Shown piece after piece: positions 1 to 9,503 of a stretch of DNA of 64,000 nucleotides. The notes beneath the pieces are model-generated. The model worked only from the letters and a program-made list of their open reading frames with translations, searched no databases and had not been told where the DNA came from. The stretch comes from an uncultured Alphaproteobacteria bacterium (GTDB taxonomy: Bacteria > Pseudomonadota > Alphaproteobacteria > Micavibrionales > CSBR16-224), in the NCBI GenBank assembly GCA_950054485.1, contig CATLPD010000005.1, forward strand, positions 17,194 through 81,193. Reading direction: 5' to 3'. A program made the position numbers and the translations under genes. Every line of letters begins with the position of its first letter. Within the stretch, counting starts at the first letter, position 1.

Positions 1-72
1 CAAAAACATAGTCGAAGTGTGTTATGTTATTTTCATTCAGGTTAACAGAATGCATTAAGGGACTGGGCACGT

Positions 73-1779
73 ATGACTCAATTCGGCCGCAGAGCATCGC
101 AATCAAAGGCGCGCGAAACAACGCTGTCAGCGCACCAAGAGCGCGTTTACGGGGAATTCTTCAAAGCGATTGAGCAGGTCGGGCGCCGACTGGAGCGCAC
201 CGAATCCGAGCGCGACCGTCTTGCAACCCGCGTTTCAAATCTGGAATCCCGTGCTGAAAAAGATGAGCTGACGGGTAATTATTATCTGCCTGTTCGAGCT
301 GACCATCATGATGATTCGCACGTTGCACCCATGCCGAAATCGGTCATGGCCGCATCTTTTGTGAGTGTTTTTGTTGCGCTGTTTGCTTTGGGCGTGGTTC
401 TGACCCAAGAACCCACATTGTCGAAAGAGCAAATCGCGGCCCTTCAGTTTAACCCGCCGAAATATGCGAATTTAAATCCGCAAAGCCCGTATTGGCAAAA
501 AGTAGATCTGTCGCAATCCGGCCAGACTAGCGCGCCTGTGAAACGCGAGGCCCCGACAGAAGAAGTTGCAGATATATATAGTGATACGCGCCCTGACGAG
601 GCTGAGCTGGCAGAAGTTGTCAACGAGCCTGATCCATTGATACAGTCGATTTTAAACTCGCTTGAGAATACATCGAACGAGCAAGCAGGCGTTAATATTG
701 ATGCTGAAGAAGTTGACGTTGCCATTCAGGAAAATATAACCCCTGAAGCTGGTGAGGAAATTGTTCTAAATATTCCGATCGAGGAAATTGCCCCTGCGGC
801 TGGCGAGCAATCCGCGGAAGACATTCAGGAAGCGACAACTGTTGCAAATGAGCCCGCACCTGCGCCCGTTGAGGTGGCAAAGGCACCAGAGGTGGTCGCC
901 AAACCTGCGCCAGCTGTTGCAAAGCAGGAGCCTGTGAAGGCTGAAGTTAAACCTGTCGTTGTTGAGACTCAGAAATCACTTACGCCGTTACAGGCTGTAG
1001 ATGCTAAGCCCGATCCTTCTTTACCGGAATCTCTAAAATCATTGGAGGCGCGTGCGCTTGACGGTGTGGCTGAGGCCCAGCATGACCTGGCAACATTATA
1101 TGCGGCCGGTAATAATGTGAAGGCGGATTACTCCCGCGCCTTATTCTGGTTCAAGCAGGCGGCTGACGGTGGAATCGCAAATGCACATTATAATCTTGGT
1201 GTTATGGCTCACCAGGGTTTGGGACAAGCAGTGGATATGACCGGCGCACTGAAGTGGTATCAGAACGCGGCCGAGCTGGGGCACCCGGAAGCTTTATATA
1301 ATCTGGGAATTGCTTTTACGGAAGGTATCGGCGTTGACCAGGATATAGAGCGTGGCGCGTCTTATTTCAAACGCGCAGCTGAAGTCGGTGTGGCACAGGC
1401 TGCATATAACCTCGGCATTTTGTACGAGAGCAGCTTTCTGGGAGGAATTGATAAGCCCGAAGCAGCCAAGTGGTATAAAACAGCGGCAGAATCCGGCCAC
1501 CAAGATGCGCTGGCATCATATGCGCGTATAACGGGTCAATCACTTGAGGTGTCTGCTGATTCGGTTCAATCTATTGAACCGGCTGCAGGGATGGCGCAAC
1601 AGGATTTGATTGAATCTATCCAGAGCATTTTGATCACAGAAAAATATTTGCCGGGATACGCAGATGGCGTGATGGGCGCACAGACCGTTGATGCGATCAA
1701 AGCTTACGAGCGTGCGAACGGACTGTCTGTGACCGGGCAGGCGACGCCCGAGCTTTTGTCTTATATGCGTGCTGAATAA
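73..1779 (+). CDS. PodJ-like membrane protein with Sel1 repeats and peptidoglycan-binding domain
   Basis: 568 residues. The N-terminal part (about residues 20-62) is charged with heptad-like spacing, suggesting a coiled coil in the cytoplasm. One hydrophobic segment at about 91-111 should span the inner membrane. A Pro/Ala/Glu-rich stretch (about 140-310) is followed by four or five Sel1 repeats (about 315-487, recurring Y/HNLG and W/YF-x-x-AA motifs) and a C-terminal peptidoglycan-binding-1 type domain (about 507-567, with DGVMGAQTVDAIKAYE). This architecture is that of PodJ, the polar organiser of Caulobacter, in which the Sel1/PG-binding part is periplasmic. AGGGA lies just upstream of the ATG. 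It is convergent with the ispE locus with a 3-base gap. The architecture is clear; PodJ orthology is inferred and other Sel1 envelope proteins are possible. Confidence 0.75.
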   Translation: MTQFGRRASQSKARETTLSAHQERVYGEFFKAIEQVGRRLERTESERDRLATRVSNLESRAEKDELTGNYYLPVRADHHDDSHVAPMPKSVMAASFVSVFVALFALGVVLTQEPTLSKEQIAALQFNPPKYANLNPQSPYWQKVDLSQSGQTSAPVKREAPTEEVADIYSDTRPDEAELAEVVNEPDPLIQSILNSLENTSNEQAGVNIDAEEVDVAIQENITPEAGEEIVLNIPIEEIAPAAGEQSAEDIQEATTVANEPAPAPVEVAKAPEVVAKPAPAVAKQEPVKAEVKPVVVETQKSLTPLQAVDAKPDPSLPESLKSLEARALDGVAEAQHDLATLYAAGNNVKADYSRALFWFKQAADGGIANAHYNLGVMAHQGLGQAVDMTGALKWYQNAAELGHPEALYNLGIAFTEGIGVDQDIERGASYFKRAAEVGVAQAAYNLGILYESSFLGGIDKPEAAKWYKTAAESGHQDALASYARITGQSLEVSADSVQSIEPAAGMAQQDLIESIQSILITEKYLPGYADGVMGAQTVDAIKAYERANGLSVTGQATPELLSYMRAE

Positions 1780-1782
1780 AAA

Positions 1783-2678
1783 TTACCTTTTATTTATAAG
1801 GCCTTTTTTAACCCACCAGTTCGGGTTTTCACGTTTTATTTTTCTGGCCGCTTTTCGAGTATCGCGTTCGTTCTCAAAAAGAGCGAAACATGTTGCCCCG
1901 CTGCCGCTCATGCCCAAATAGCCCTGACCCTTTTGTCTTTCGAGTACTTCACGTATTTTTTTAATGTCCCGGCATAGATCCTCTGCTGCGGGGGCCAGAT
2001 CGTTAGAGTGAATCGAAAGCCAGTTAAAATAATCTTTTGTGCTTGTAGCGCCAAACGGGGTAACAGCCTTTGCATTAAATTCGCCTTTTAACGATTTAAA
2101 TACATCTGCGGTTAAAACGGGTCTGTTGGGGTTTACCAAAACGATGTTGCTTTGCGGCAGGCTTTCAAATGTTTCAATTTTCTCGCCAATTCCTGTTACG
2201 ATGGCACCATGCTGCTTTAAACACATGGGCACATCTGCACCCACTTTTTCGGCAATTTCAAGCAGTGCACTGTCATCATCTATCTTGTGAAGACGTGAAA
2301 AAAGTCTGAGCGCCGCTGCCGCATCACTCGAACCGCCGCCGATGCCGCATCACTCGAACCGCCGCCGATGCCGGCCCCAACAGGTAAATTTTTGTAAAGG
2401 GTTATTTCTCCACATAAAAGCAAATCAAATTTTTCGCAGAATAGCTTTAAGGTTTTGACAACAAGGTTGCTGTCATCGGCAGGGGCGCTGTCTCTATAGG
2501 GGCCCTTTACTTTGAACGTGAAGCTGTTGCCTTTTGTTTCTTTGTAGACAATGCGATCTGCAATGTCAGGGCAAAACACAACATGACTGTAGAGCAAATG
2601 ATAACCATCAGGCCGTTTTCCTGTTATATGTAAGAATAAGTTGATTTTGGCTGCGGCATCTTCCGAATGTTTTTTCAT
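1783..2678 (-). pseudogene. ispE: ispE, 4-diphosphocytidyl-2-C-methyl-D-erythritol kinase, frameshifted by tandem duplication
   Basis: IspE phosphorylates CDP-methylerythritol in the MEP isoprenoid pathway and is a GHMP kinase. The first 110 or so codons read normally (AAAKINLFLHITGKRPDGYH near the start, then GAGIGGGSSDAA, the ATP-binding motif). A 26-bp tandem duplication lies exactly at the GGGSSDAA motif and shifts the frame, giving a stop after about 132 codons. The second half continues in another frame with EIAEKVGADVPMCL and the third GHMP motif GMSGSGATCF. Removing one 26-bp copy leaves 870 bases, an uninterrupted 289-codon gene of normal family length. The gene lies 29 bases downstream of the TPR gene, probably in one operon. 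The pathway is normally essential, so an assembly or sequencing error, a very recent mutation, or reversible slippage should be weighed. Confidence 0.9.
2318..2369. repeat. Perfect 26-bp tandem duplication inside ispE
   Basis: Copies at 2318-2343 and 2344-2369 are identical and directly abutting. The unit begins GCCGCATCACTCG and ends CCGCCGAT. The length is not a multiple of three, so it shifts the ispE reading frame at the ATP-binding motif. The unit is flanked by further short GCC-rich runs that could favour slipped pairing. Confidence 0.97.
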
Positions 2679-2707
2679 ACCGCCTATATATCAGATTTGT
2701 ATTTCGA

Positions 2708-4549
2708 TTACAAAGCATCCGGTTTCTCCATTTCGGTTACAGAGGCAGAGTCTGTTTCAATTTCAGAATATAACCCATGCTTCATTTTTCTGGATAATTC
2801 GCCCAGCAGCTGAGTGTCGTCAGAGAAACGTCCGGCGCGCTCCCATTGATAACGGGCTTCTTTCAAGCGGCCGCTCTTCCAATAGGCGTCGCCAAGGTGA
2901 TCATTCATCGTGGCATCTTCGGGGTGCAGTTCAATCGCTTTTTCAAGCCAGTAGGACGCTTCATCATATTTTTCAAGCTTATAGAAAGCCCAGCCATAAC
3001 TATCCATGATATAACCGTCATGCGGGCGCATTTGAACAGCCTGTTCTATCATGTCCATGGCGCGTTCAAGATTGACACCTCTGTCAACCCAGCTATAGCC
3101 CAAAACATTCAAAAGGGCAGGGTTGTCAGGGCTTAGTTCTAAAGCTTTAACAAAATCCTTTTCTGCCGCAGGCCAGTTATCCATTTGTTCATGCGCCATG
3201 CCACGTGCATATAAAACATTCCAGTGATCAGCGCTTATGTCGCTACCCAGCTTGGATACAGCATTGTTATAGGCAACCAGAGCCAAATCAAATTGATTCT
3301 TACTTTGGTGGATATCGCCTGTGCGAACCAAAGCTTCATAGACGTAATGCGCATTGTTCTGCATATTTTTTAATATACCAAGCGCGCTTTCAGGCTGATC
3401 GGCCTGTTCAAATGCATGAACCATCTTCATCTGGGCTGTCTTGTATAAGACATTGGTTGGCAAAACTTTTTTATAATAGGCAATGGCTTCATCGTAATGA
3501 TGGTTTTCGGTCATTAGGTCCCCCATCAGAATGAAGGCTTCCTGATTGGTGTGTCCGACATATTCTGCAATGCGGTTGTAAATCAACGCGCTGTCTTTGG
3601 CATCGCGGTCTGAAAGCAGCTGGGCCATACTATATAGGGTAAAAGCCATTCCCTGATCGGGCTTTGTAAAGAAGGCTTCGGGCACCTCTTTGGCTGCTAC
3701 GCGTTGCAGGGCCGTTTCCAAATACGGGTTGTTGGGCTCTTGCTCGTTAAACAACTTATATACTTTTTCGGCCGTTTCCCAATCGTGATTACGTTCAAAA
3801 AAGTTAGCAACCATCAAGGTTTCCTGCAGGGGCAATCCTTTTTGTAGGCTCATTCTATAGGCAAGGTCGGCTTGCTGTGTCTGAGCGGTAAAGTCGAGTA
3901 TAATAGCCTTTTGAAAATTATAGGCATTGTCATCGGTAAAATCTGAAGCTTCAAGCTGGCTCATCGCTCGTTCTGTATTGCCTTCAGCCGCACTGTTCCA
4001 GGCTTTTAGTAAAGGCACGGCATATCCGCCAAATACATTCGTATCGATCTCGGCCAGGGTTGCGTTTGATTTTTGATAGTCGCCATCTTTAAAGGCTTTT
4101 ATGGCCCTAAGAATGTGGGCAAGCTCCCCACCTTCGCGTAAATCACTTATTTTATCGGCATAAGATAGGGCGCTGTCAAAATCGGCAGTCGTAATCGCCA
4201 TCAAAAATGCGCGATCCAAAATGCCGTTTTTATCGGCTTTGCCGATGTCGGAAAGCTCGAACGCTCTATTCATGTAGCGATAGGCATTATCCCAATCTTT
4301 GTTCTTTTGAGCAGAGCGACCAGCCAAATAACTGCCCGTCACAGTCGGGCGCAACATCGGATTCAGGCGGGCCTGGTGCTGCTTTAGAATATCCTCTAGC
4401 TCGGCCGTGACTGCGTCAGGATACTGATGTACAGCCGGTCCATTATTTAATGTATTAAAAAACGGGATGCTGTCCTTGTAATCAGACGAGATTACGCCTG
4501 CTGCAAATGCAACAGACACAGATAGTGCGATCAGGGATTTCTTATTCAA
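2708..4549 (-). CDS. Exported tetratricopeptide-repeat protein
   Basis: 613 residues with a hydrophobic N-terminal segment after MNKKS (about residues 5-20) that looks like a signal peptide or anchor. Most of the rest is helical TPR sequence; the C-terminal third (about 440-590) has clear consecutive TPRs with the W-x-A-x-x-D/Y and L-x-P-x-D/N pattern, e.g. KALELSPDNPALLNVLGYSW. The start codon is TTG, supported by AAGGAG at good spacing. A large TPR protein directly upstream of ispE is a common alphaproteobacterial arrangement. TPR arrays mediate protein-protein contacts; here presumably in the periplasm or at the envelope, but the partner is unknown. Confidence 0.8.
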   Translation of the reverse strand: MNKKSLIALSVSVAFAAGVISSDYKDSIPFFNTLNNGPAVHQYPDAVTAELEDILKQHQARLNPMLRPTVTGSYLAGRSAQKNKDWDNAYRYMNRAFELSDIGKADKNGILDRAFLMAITTADFDSALSYADKISDLREGGELAHILRAIKAFKDGDYQKSNATLAEIDTNVFGGYAVPLLKAWNSAAEGNTERAMSQLEASDFTDDNAYNFQKAIILDFTAQTQQADLAYRMSLQKGLPLQETLMVANFFERNHDWETAEKVYKLFNEQEPNNPYLETALQRVAAKEVPEAFFTKPDQGMAFTLYSMAQLLSDRDAKDSALIYNRIAEYVGHTNQEAFILMGDLMTENHHYDEAIAYYKKVLPTNVLYKTAQMKMVHAFEQADQPESALGILKNMQNNAHYVYEALVRTGDIHQSKNQFDLALVAYNNAVSKLGSDISADHWNVLYARGMAHEQMDNWPAAEKDFVKALELSPDNPALLNVLGYSWVDRGVNLERAMDMIEQAVQMRPHDGYIMDSYGWAFYKLEKYDEASYWLEKAIELHPEDATMNDHLGDAYWKSGRLKEARYQWERAGRFSDDTQLLGELSRKMKHGLYSEIETDSASVTEMEKPDAL

Positions 4550-4753
4550 AATATGCTCCTTTTGACGCTTTTTAGCCTATGGCTTTATTTCGGTATTCGA
4601 CCCAAGCGGCAGGACGTATCTTTATTATCCCGCGCATATATTAAAATTTGGTCAAAAATTCTGAATTTCAATGGTAAATCCGGATTTTTTTGGATTGTCA
4701 TGTCTTTTTTTATGTGATAATTGTAATAATCTTACAAAAAAGCGGGGGCTATT

Positions 4754-5959
4754 TTGTCCAAAAAACGTAAAAGCGTTGTTGCTGCATTCGCGAGTGTTTC
4801 CCTGATCGGGGCTGCGCCCGTTTATGCCGTCCCAGATATTTCACCTGTAACGGAAACAGTTTCCGGGGCATCCGAATGTGAGAGCGTGGGGCAGGGGTTC
4901 TCGAACGGGGAAGTTTATAAAGATAGAAGTTGTGTCCTTTTGACTGATTTTCTGGCATCCCCTGATGCCTATAAGGGCGAGAAAATGCACGGAACATTAA
5001 CGATGCTGTTTAATTCGTCGGCGATGGGGCGCCAAATGCTGACCGAGGCGGCGGCTGAAGGGTATCGCCTTTGTGATATGAATTTACCGCCCTATGTCGC
5101 GGCTATGCATTTTAAAGACGATAGAAAAATCGGTGTTGATTACTCACATGAAAAAAGTCAGTTGGACTATTTAACAAATGTGGTTCATGAACTGGGGCAC
5201 TTTTACCAGCAGTCCCATTTTGGTGTTAACCATTTTGCGCTTGAACGCTCCTTGTATGATAATCAGAGAGTGATGCTGGCCATGGAAACGGCTGCGCCCG
5301 TTATGGAGGTTATCGCCGTATACGAGGCTGGTTTAGCGGGCTCGGTTAACTGGCGGGCAGCTTACATGAAAAACAGCATCAAAAGACAATTGCTGGAAAA
5401 TTTTGATCAGGAATATAATCTTTCCAGAAGCTCGGGGGAAAGCCACCGGGCCGCCATTAATCGCGCGGCGGCAAGCGCATGGCAGGCCGTGCTACAAGAT
5501 CAATATAAGCTTGATTTTTATAACAACCGCGCAGCCAGAACAACATTAATGTATTCGGAGTTTTTGCGTTCTGACATGACATCCTATGATCGTAACGCTG
5601 TCATCGATCAGGTCAACAACGCCGGAAGGATCGGGGATACTATAAGTTTTACTAGCTTTGACGCCCTGCCATCGACACAAAGGCTTTTCGGCAAAAGCGA
5701 CCAGACGCGCCAGTTTTTCGAGGCGGTAGAGTGGTATCGTATTTCCAAAATTTGGGGCACTGACCATCCTGATGTGCAGGCCAGATATGATGGTCTGGTT
5801 ACGGCCAATAATGCCTTTATACAAAAAGATTTCGAGCAGGTCATATGCAAGATGAAGCAGGGTATGAACACCAGAGATGCGCTGGATGATACAATTGTGC
5901 CATTAACAGCGGCAGAAATATCGACACGCGTAAATGTGAATGTGCGCTTTCACATGTGA
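4754..5959 (+). CDS. Exported HExxH (zincin-like) putative metallopeptidase, paralog 1
   Basis: 401 residues. The start is TTG at 4754, chosen because a G-rich ribosome binding site (4742-4748) precedes it and it yields a good signal peptide (SVVAAFASVSLIGAAPVYA, then cleavage). HELGH at residues 145-149 is a zincin zinc-binding motif; a conserved AMETAAP block with Glu178, 29 residues later, could supply a third ligand. Two cysteines (in RSC and LCDM) are shared with the neighbouring paralog and may form a disulfide. It resembles uncharacterised putative metallopeptidase families (possibly the one called DUF6782); I cannot confirm the family. Substrate unknown. Confidence 0.65.
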   Translation: MSKKRKSVVAAFASVSLIGAAPVYAVPDISPVTETVSGASECESVGQGFSNGEVYKDRSCVLLTDFLASPDAYKGEKMHGTLTMLFNSSAMGRQMLTEAAAEGYRLCDMNLPPYVAAMHFKDDRKIGVDYSHEKSQLDYLTNVVHELGHFYQQSHFGVNHFALERSLYDNQRVMLAMETAAPVMEVIAVYEAGLAGSVNWRAAYMKNSIKRQLLENFDQEYNLSRSSGESHRAAINRAAASAWQAVLQDQYKLDFYNNRAARTTLMYSEFLRSDMTSYDRNAVIDQVNNAGRIGDTISFTSFDALPSTQRLFGKSDQTRQFFEAVEWYRISKIWGTDHPDVQARYDGLVTANNAFIQKDFEQVICKMKQGMNTRDALDDTIVPLTAAEISTRVNVNVRFHM

Positions 5960-6025
5960 CCTTGAGCGCGCGAAACGAGTATGATAAAAATAGGCATAAT
6001 TTAAATTATAAATCAGGGGTTTAAG

Positions 6026-7258
6026 ATGAAAAAATCAAAGTCAAAAAGGCTGAAGGCTGTTTTTGCCGCGGCGGCAGCGTCAATGATGGTAACAAGTATG
6101 CCTGCGGGGGCGCATATTCACAGTATGCCGTTCCAGGGACAACAATTCGTAAATGATAATGGCGATCCGGGGGTGATCCGTATTGCCGGAATGCGTATAG
6201 ATCAGCGTTCATGCCTTTCTTTGGATGATTTTCTTGCAGATACATCAAATCACCGACGTGCCCCAAGCTATGAAACCTTGACCGAGCTTTATAATTCCTC
6301 TGCTTTCAGCCGTAATCTGATGCGTGATGCGGCAGATCAGAATGTACAGGTTTGTGATATGGGGCTGCCAAACAATATCGCAGGTGTTCATATTCCACAC
6401 TTAAACAAGGTTGGGCTTGATTTCAAACGCAACACTTCGACGCATTTAAATATGGTCTATATGGCGCACGAATTTGCGCACTATACCCAGTTTTTGAACG
6501 GCAGTGATTATTTTGACCCGAACAGAACCATGTACGAAAATCAAAGGGTGTTGCTGGCCATGGAAACGGCGGCACCTGTTGCGGAATTGATCGCAATGTT
6601 TCTGGCCGAGGAAAATGGCGACCGCCGGGCCTCGTCAGCTTTTCCACACAGGTCCGAAGAATCGCGCTGGTACCGCGCCTTTAAACTTGAATATCGTAGC
6701 CAAATCCGTGCGGGGGTTACACATGATGACGCCTTGAACGCTGCAGCGAATAAAGTCTGGATCAATACCTTTGATGATCAGGACAAGCTAGATCATTATA
6801 ACAATGCGCTTTTAGGATTTACGCTGGTGAATATGCATTTACTTAAGCCATCCGTGGCGGCCAATTATTCGGACCCTGACCTGGCAGCCGCTGTCAGAGG
6901 GGCTGGACAGCTTTCGGACACCGTAGATTTCACCAATCTGGATACGATGCCAAGCGGCGAGGCGCTGTTTGGACGCAATGATCGCATGCAGCGTATATTC
7001 GAAGCAATGGAATGGTATCGCCAAAGCAAAATTTATGGTGCTGATAACGAATGGGTGATCTGGCAGCAAAACAATCTGCGTGCAAATGGAAACCGCTATG
7101 TCGACGCCGATTTTGACGAGGCATTACGGGATATCAGAAAAGGTAAACGTGCGGACCGCGCAATTGCCGATTCCGTCAGCCGCCAGAGAAACTCATTCGA
7201 AGCATCAGATATTTCAACGTTTCATACGCCGAATATCTCTGTGACGTATAAGTTTTAA
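6026..7258 (+). CDS. Exported HExxH (zincin-like) putative metallopeptidase, paralog 2
   Basis: 410 residues, start ATG at 6026 preceded by CAGGGG. The N-terminus is very basic (MKKSKSKRLK), followed by an Ala-rich hydrophobic stretch ending in AGA, a plausible Sec signal peptide. HEFAH sits at residues 148-152 and AMETAAP with Glu180 follows, at nearly the same positions as in the gene upstream. Other shared blocks are NQRV-LAMETAAPV, DNYNN-like DKLDHYNN, RIF/FFEA-EWYR-SKI and the paired cysteines. It is 66 bases downstream of paralog 1, so the pair probably arose by tandem duplication and then diverged strongly. Convergent with the ETF-QO gene. Function unknown; protease activity is inferred from the motif only. 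Confidence 0.65.
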   Translation: MKKSKSKRLKAVFAAAAASMMVTSMPAGAHIHSMPFQGQQFVNDNGDPGVIRIAGMRIDQRSCLSLDDFLADTSNHRRAPSYETLTELYNSSAFSRNLMRDAADQNVQVCDMGLPNNIAGVHIPHLNKVGLDFKRNTSTHLNMVYMAHEFAHYTQFLNGSDYFDPNRTMYENQRVLLAMETAAPVAELIAMFLAEENGDRRASSAFPHRSEESRWYRAFKLEYRSQIRAGVTHDDALNAAANKVWINTFDDQDKLDHYNNALLGFTLVNMHLLKPSVAANYSDPDLAAAVRGAGQLSDTVDFTNLDTMPSGEALFGRNDRMQRIFEAMEWYRQSKIYGADNEWVIWQQNNLRANGNRYVDADFDEALRDIRKGKRADRAIADSVSRQRNSFEASDISTFHTPNISVTYKF

Positions 7259-7267
7259 ATGTGATTT

Positions 7268-8902
7268 TTACATTCCCGTGTAATTCGGACCACCGCCGCC
7301 CTCGGGCACTGTCCAGTTAATGTTCTGTGCAGGGTCTTTGATGTCGCATGTTTTGCAATGTACACAGTTTTGCGCGTTAATCTGGAATTTTGGCTGACCA
7401 TCATCGCCCTGAATAATTTCATAGACCGAGGCAGGACAGTATCTTTGTGCGGGCTCGTCATAGATCGGCAGATTTTGCTGAACCGGCACGGACGGGTCTT
7501 TTAATTTTAAATGACAGGGCTGATCTTCGGCATGGTTTGTATTTGATAAAAAGACGGATGATAAAATATCAAAGGTCAAAACCCCATCCGGTTTCGGATA
7601 TTCAATTGGCGTGCAGTCCTTCGCAGGTTTTAACTGTGTATGATCGGCATGGTTTTTAAATGTCCATGGTGCTTTGCCACGCAATATATATGTGTCCAGA
7701 CCGGCATAGGCAAGGCCGGCATAAAGGCCCTTGTGAAAGCCGGGGCGAATGTTGCGTGCCGTATAAAGCTCCTCATGCAGCCAGCTGTTTTTATATTTTT
7801 CGGTGTAAGATACAGCTTCTGCCTGATCGCCCGCTACAGCCTCAAAGACAGCTTCAGCAGATAACATTCCCGATTTCATGGCAGTGTGATTGCCCTTGAT
7901 TTTGGGTGTATTCAAAAAACCAGCAGCATCGCCAACTAAAACGCCACCTGGGAAAGTCAGACGTGGCATTGATTGATATCCGCCTTCGGATAATGCGCGC
8001 GCACCGTATGAAATGCGTTTACCGCCTTCCAGATATTTTTTGATGTCAGGATGCGTTTTAAAACGCTGCATTTCTTTGAACGGGTGCAAATAGGTGTTTT
8101 GGTAATCCAGCCCCACCACAAAACCGATTGATACCAGATTATCACCGTAATGATACATCCATGATCCGCCATAGGTTTTGCTGTCCATCGGCCAGCCGAC
8201 GCTGTGCACAGCAAGGCCTCTTTTATGCTGTTCAGCTGGGATTTCCCAAATTTCTTTAACGCCGATCCCGTATGTTTGCGGGTCGCAATCTTTACGCAGG
8301 TCGAACTTTTCCATCAGCATTTTCGATAGATGCCCACGGCAGCCTTCGGCGAATATTGTTTGTTTGGCATGCAGCTCTAATCCGGGCTCGAAACTGTCTT
8401 TATGTGATCCGTCAGCAGCAACGCCCATATTGCCGGTGGCAACACCTTTGACACGGCCGTCTTCGTGATACAGAATTTCGGCGGCGGCAAAGCCGGGATA
8501 GATTTCAACGCCCATGGCCTCGGCCTGTTCGGCCAGCCATTTGCCGAGCTCTCCTATAGATATGATGTAATTGCCATCATTATGCATTTGTGGCGGGGTG
8601 GGGAGTTTGAAAGAGGATTTTTCCGTCAGGAATAAAAAACGGTCTTCCGTGACAGGCGTATTCAATGGTGCGCCTTTTTCTTTCCAGTCAGGGATCAATT
8701 CGTTCAATGCGCGCGGTTCGAACGCCGCGCCTGACAATAAATGCGCCCCGACTTCTGATCCTTTTTCCAAAACGGTGACATGGATATCTTGGCCTTTTTC
8801 AGCGGCCAGCTGTTTCAGGCGAATGGCCGCGGATAATCCTGACGGGCCGGCCCCGACGATGACGACATCGACTTCCATACTTTCGCGCTGAACATTTTCC
8901 AT
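7268..8902 (-). CDS. Electron transfer flavoprotein-ubiquinone oxidoreductase
   Basis: 544 residues. This membrane-associated flavoprotein passes electrons from ETF (fed by acyl-CoA and related dehydrogenases) to ubiquinone. The N-terminus has the FAD dinucleotide-binding fold ([19 protein letters not shown], residues about 12-30). The middle carries the conserved [14 protein letters not shown] motif. The C-terminal domain contains the cysteines for a 4Fe-4S cluster, including [13 protein letters not shown] and an upstream Cys in YCPASVYE. Length and ending ([10 protein letters not shown]) match the family. ATG start with GGAG upstream. The ETF subunits are not in the window. Confidence 0.95.
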   Translation of the reverse strand: MENVQRESMEVDVVIVGAGPSGLSAAIRLKQLAAEKGQDIHVTVLEKGSEVGAHLLSGAAFEPRALNELIPDWKEKGAPLNTPVTEDRFLFLTEKSSFKLPTPPQMHNDGNYIISIGELGKWLAEQAEAMGVEIYPGFAAAEILYHEDGRVKGVATGNMGVAADGSHKDSFEPGLELHAKQTIFAEGCRGHLSKMLMEKFDLRKDCDPQTYGIGVKEIWEIPAEQHKRGLAVHSVGWPMDSKTYGGSWMYHYGDNLVSIGFVVGLDYQNTYLHPFKEMQRFKTHPDIKKYLEGGKRISYGARALSEGGYQSMPRLTFPGGVLVGDAAGFLNTPKIKGNHTAMKSGMLSAEAVFEAVAGDQAEAVSYTEKYKNSWLHEELYTARNIRPGFHKGLYAGLAYAGLDTYILRGKAPWTFKNHADHTQLKPAKDCTPIEYPKPDGVLTFDILSSVFLSNTNHAEDQPCHLKLKDPSVPVQQNLPIYDEPAQRYCPASVYEIIQGDDGQPKFQINAQNCVHCKTCDIKDPAQNINWTVPEGGGGPNYTGM

Positions 8903-8971
8903 CTTGAAACTCCGTTTGTTTTACTCTTTATATATAGTGTGCATTTATTTTTAATTCAGTAAAGATATCAA

Positions 8972-9496
8972 ATGGCTTATCGCATCATGATTATCGGGTC
9001 TAGTTGCTCGGGCAAGACAACTTTAGGGCGCCGATTGGGGCAGACGCTGGATGTCAAGCATATCGATCTCGATGATTTGAATTGGCTGCCCAATTGGCAG
9101 GCAAGTACGAAAGAGGATTTACGACGAAAGATTAAAGAGGAAATTCGGGATATCGACAGTTGGGTTATAACAGGCGGCTATTCCCAAACGTGGGATATTA
9201 CAATGCCATTGGCAACCCACGTCATTTTCCCCGATCTGCCATACCCGATTTTGCTATGGCGGCTTTTGGTGCGGACGTTTCGCAGAGTGAGGAAAAAAGA
9301 AAAATGCTGCGGTGATAATGTCGAAACGCTGTCAAACTTTTTGTCAAAAGACTCTTTGGTGATTTGGCAAATCAAAAACTTTAAAAGTAAAAAAGAGCGA
9401 TTTGAAACACTGAAGGCAAAACCATATAATCCTGATACAAAATTCCTGAGATTTAAAAGGATCAGGGATGTTCAAACCGTTATAGATGCTTTATAA
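8972..9496 (+). CDS. P-loop kinase-like protein (adenylate-kinase / FlaR topology-modulation type)
   Basis: 174 residues. Begins with a beta strand and Walker A motif ([12 protein letters not shown], about residues 6-17) and has [10 protein letters not shown] shortly after, the pattern of small nucleoside-kinase-like proteins annotated as DNA topology modulation protein FlaR or AAA ATPase. The middle has WVITGGYS and hydrophobic strands, and the rest is basic. It is probably a small-molecule kinase; the substrate is unknown. Its stop overlaps or nearly abuts the UDG gene, so the two are likely co-transcribed. Confidence 0.7.
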   Translation: MAYRIMIIGSSCSGKTTLGRRLGQTLDVKHIDLDDLNWLPNWQASTKEDLRRKIKEEIRDIDSWVITGGYSQTWDITMPLATHVIFPDLPYPILLWRLLVRTFRRVRKKEKCCGDNVETLSNFLSKDSLVIWQIKNFKSKKERFETLKAKPYNPDTKFLRFKRIRDVQTVIDAL

Positions 9497-9503
9497 AATA
9501 AAC

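Noticed and set aside
1..72. TTAA-N9-TTAA near 41-57 as a CtrA box for the PodJ-like gene
   Set aside because: The spacer is nine bases, not seven, so it does not fit the CtrA consensus.
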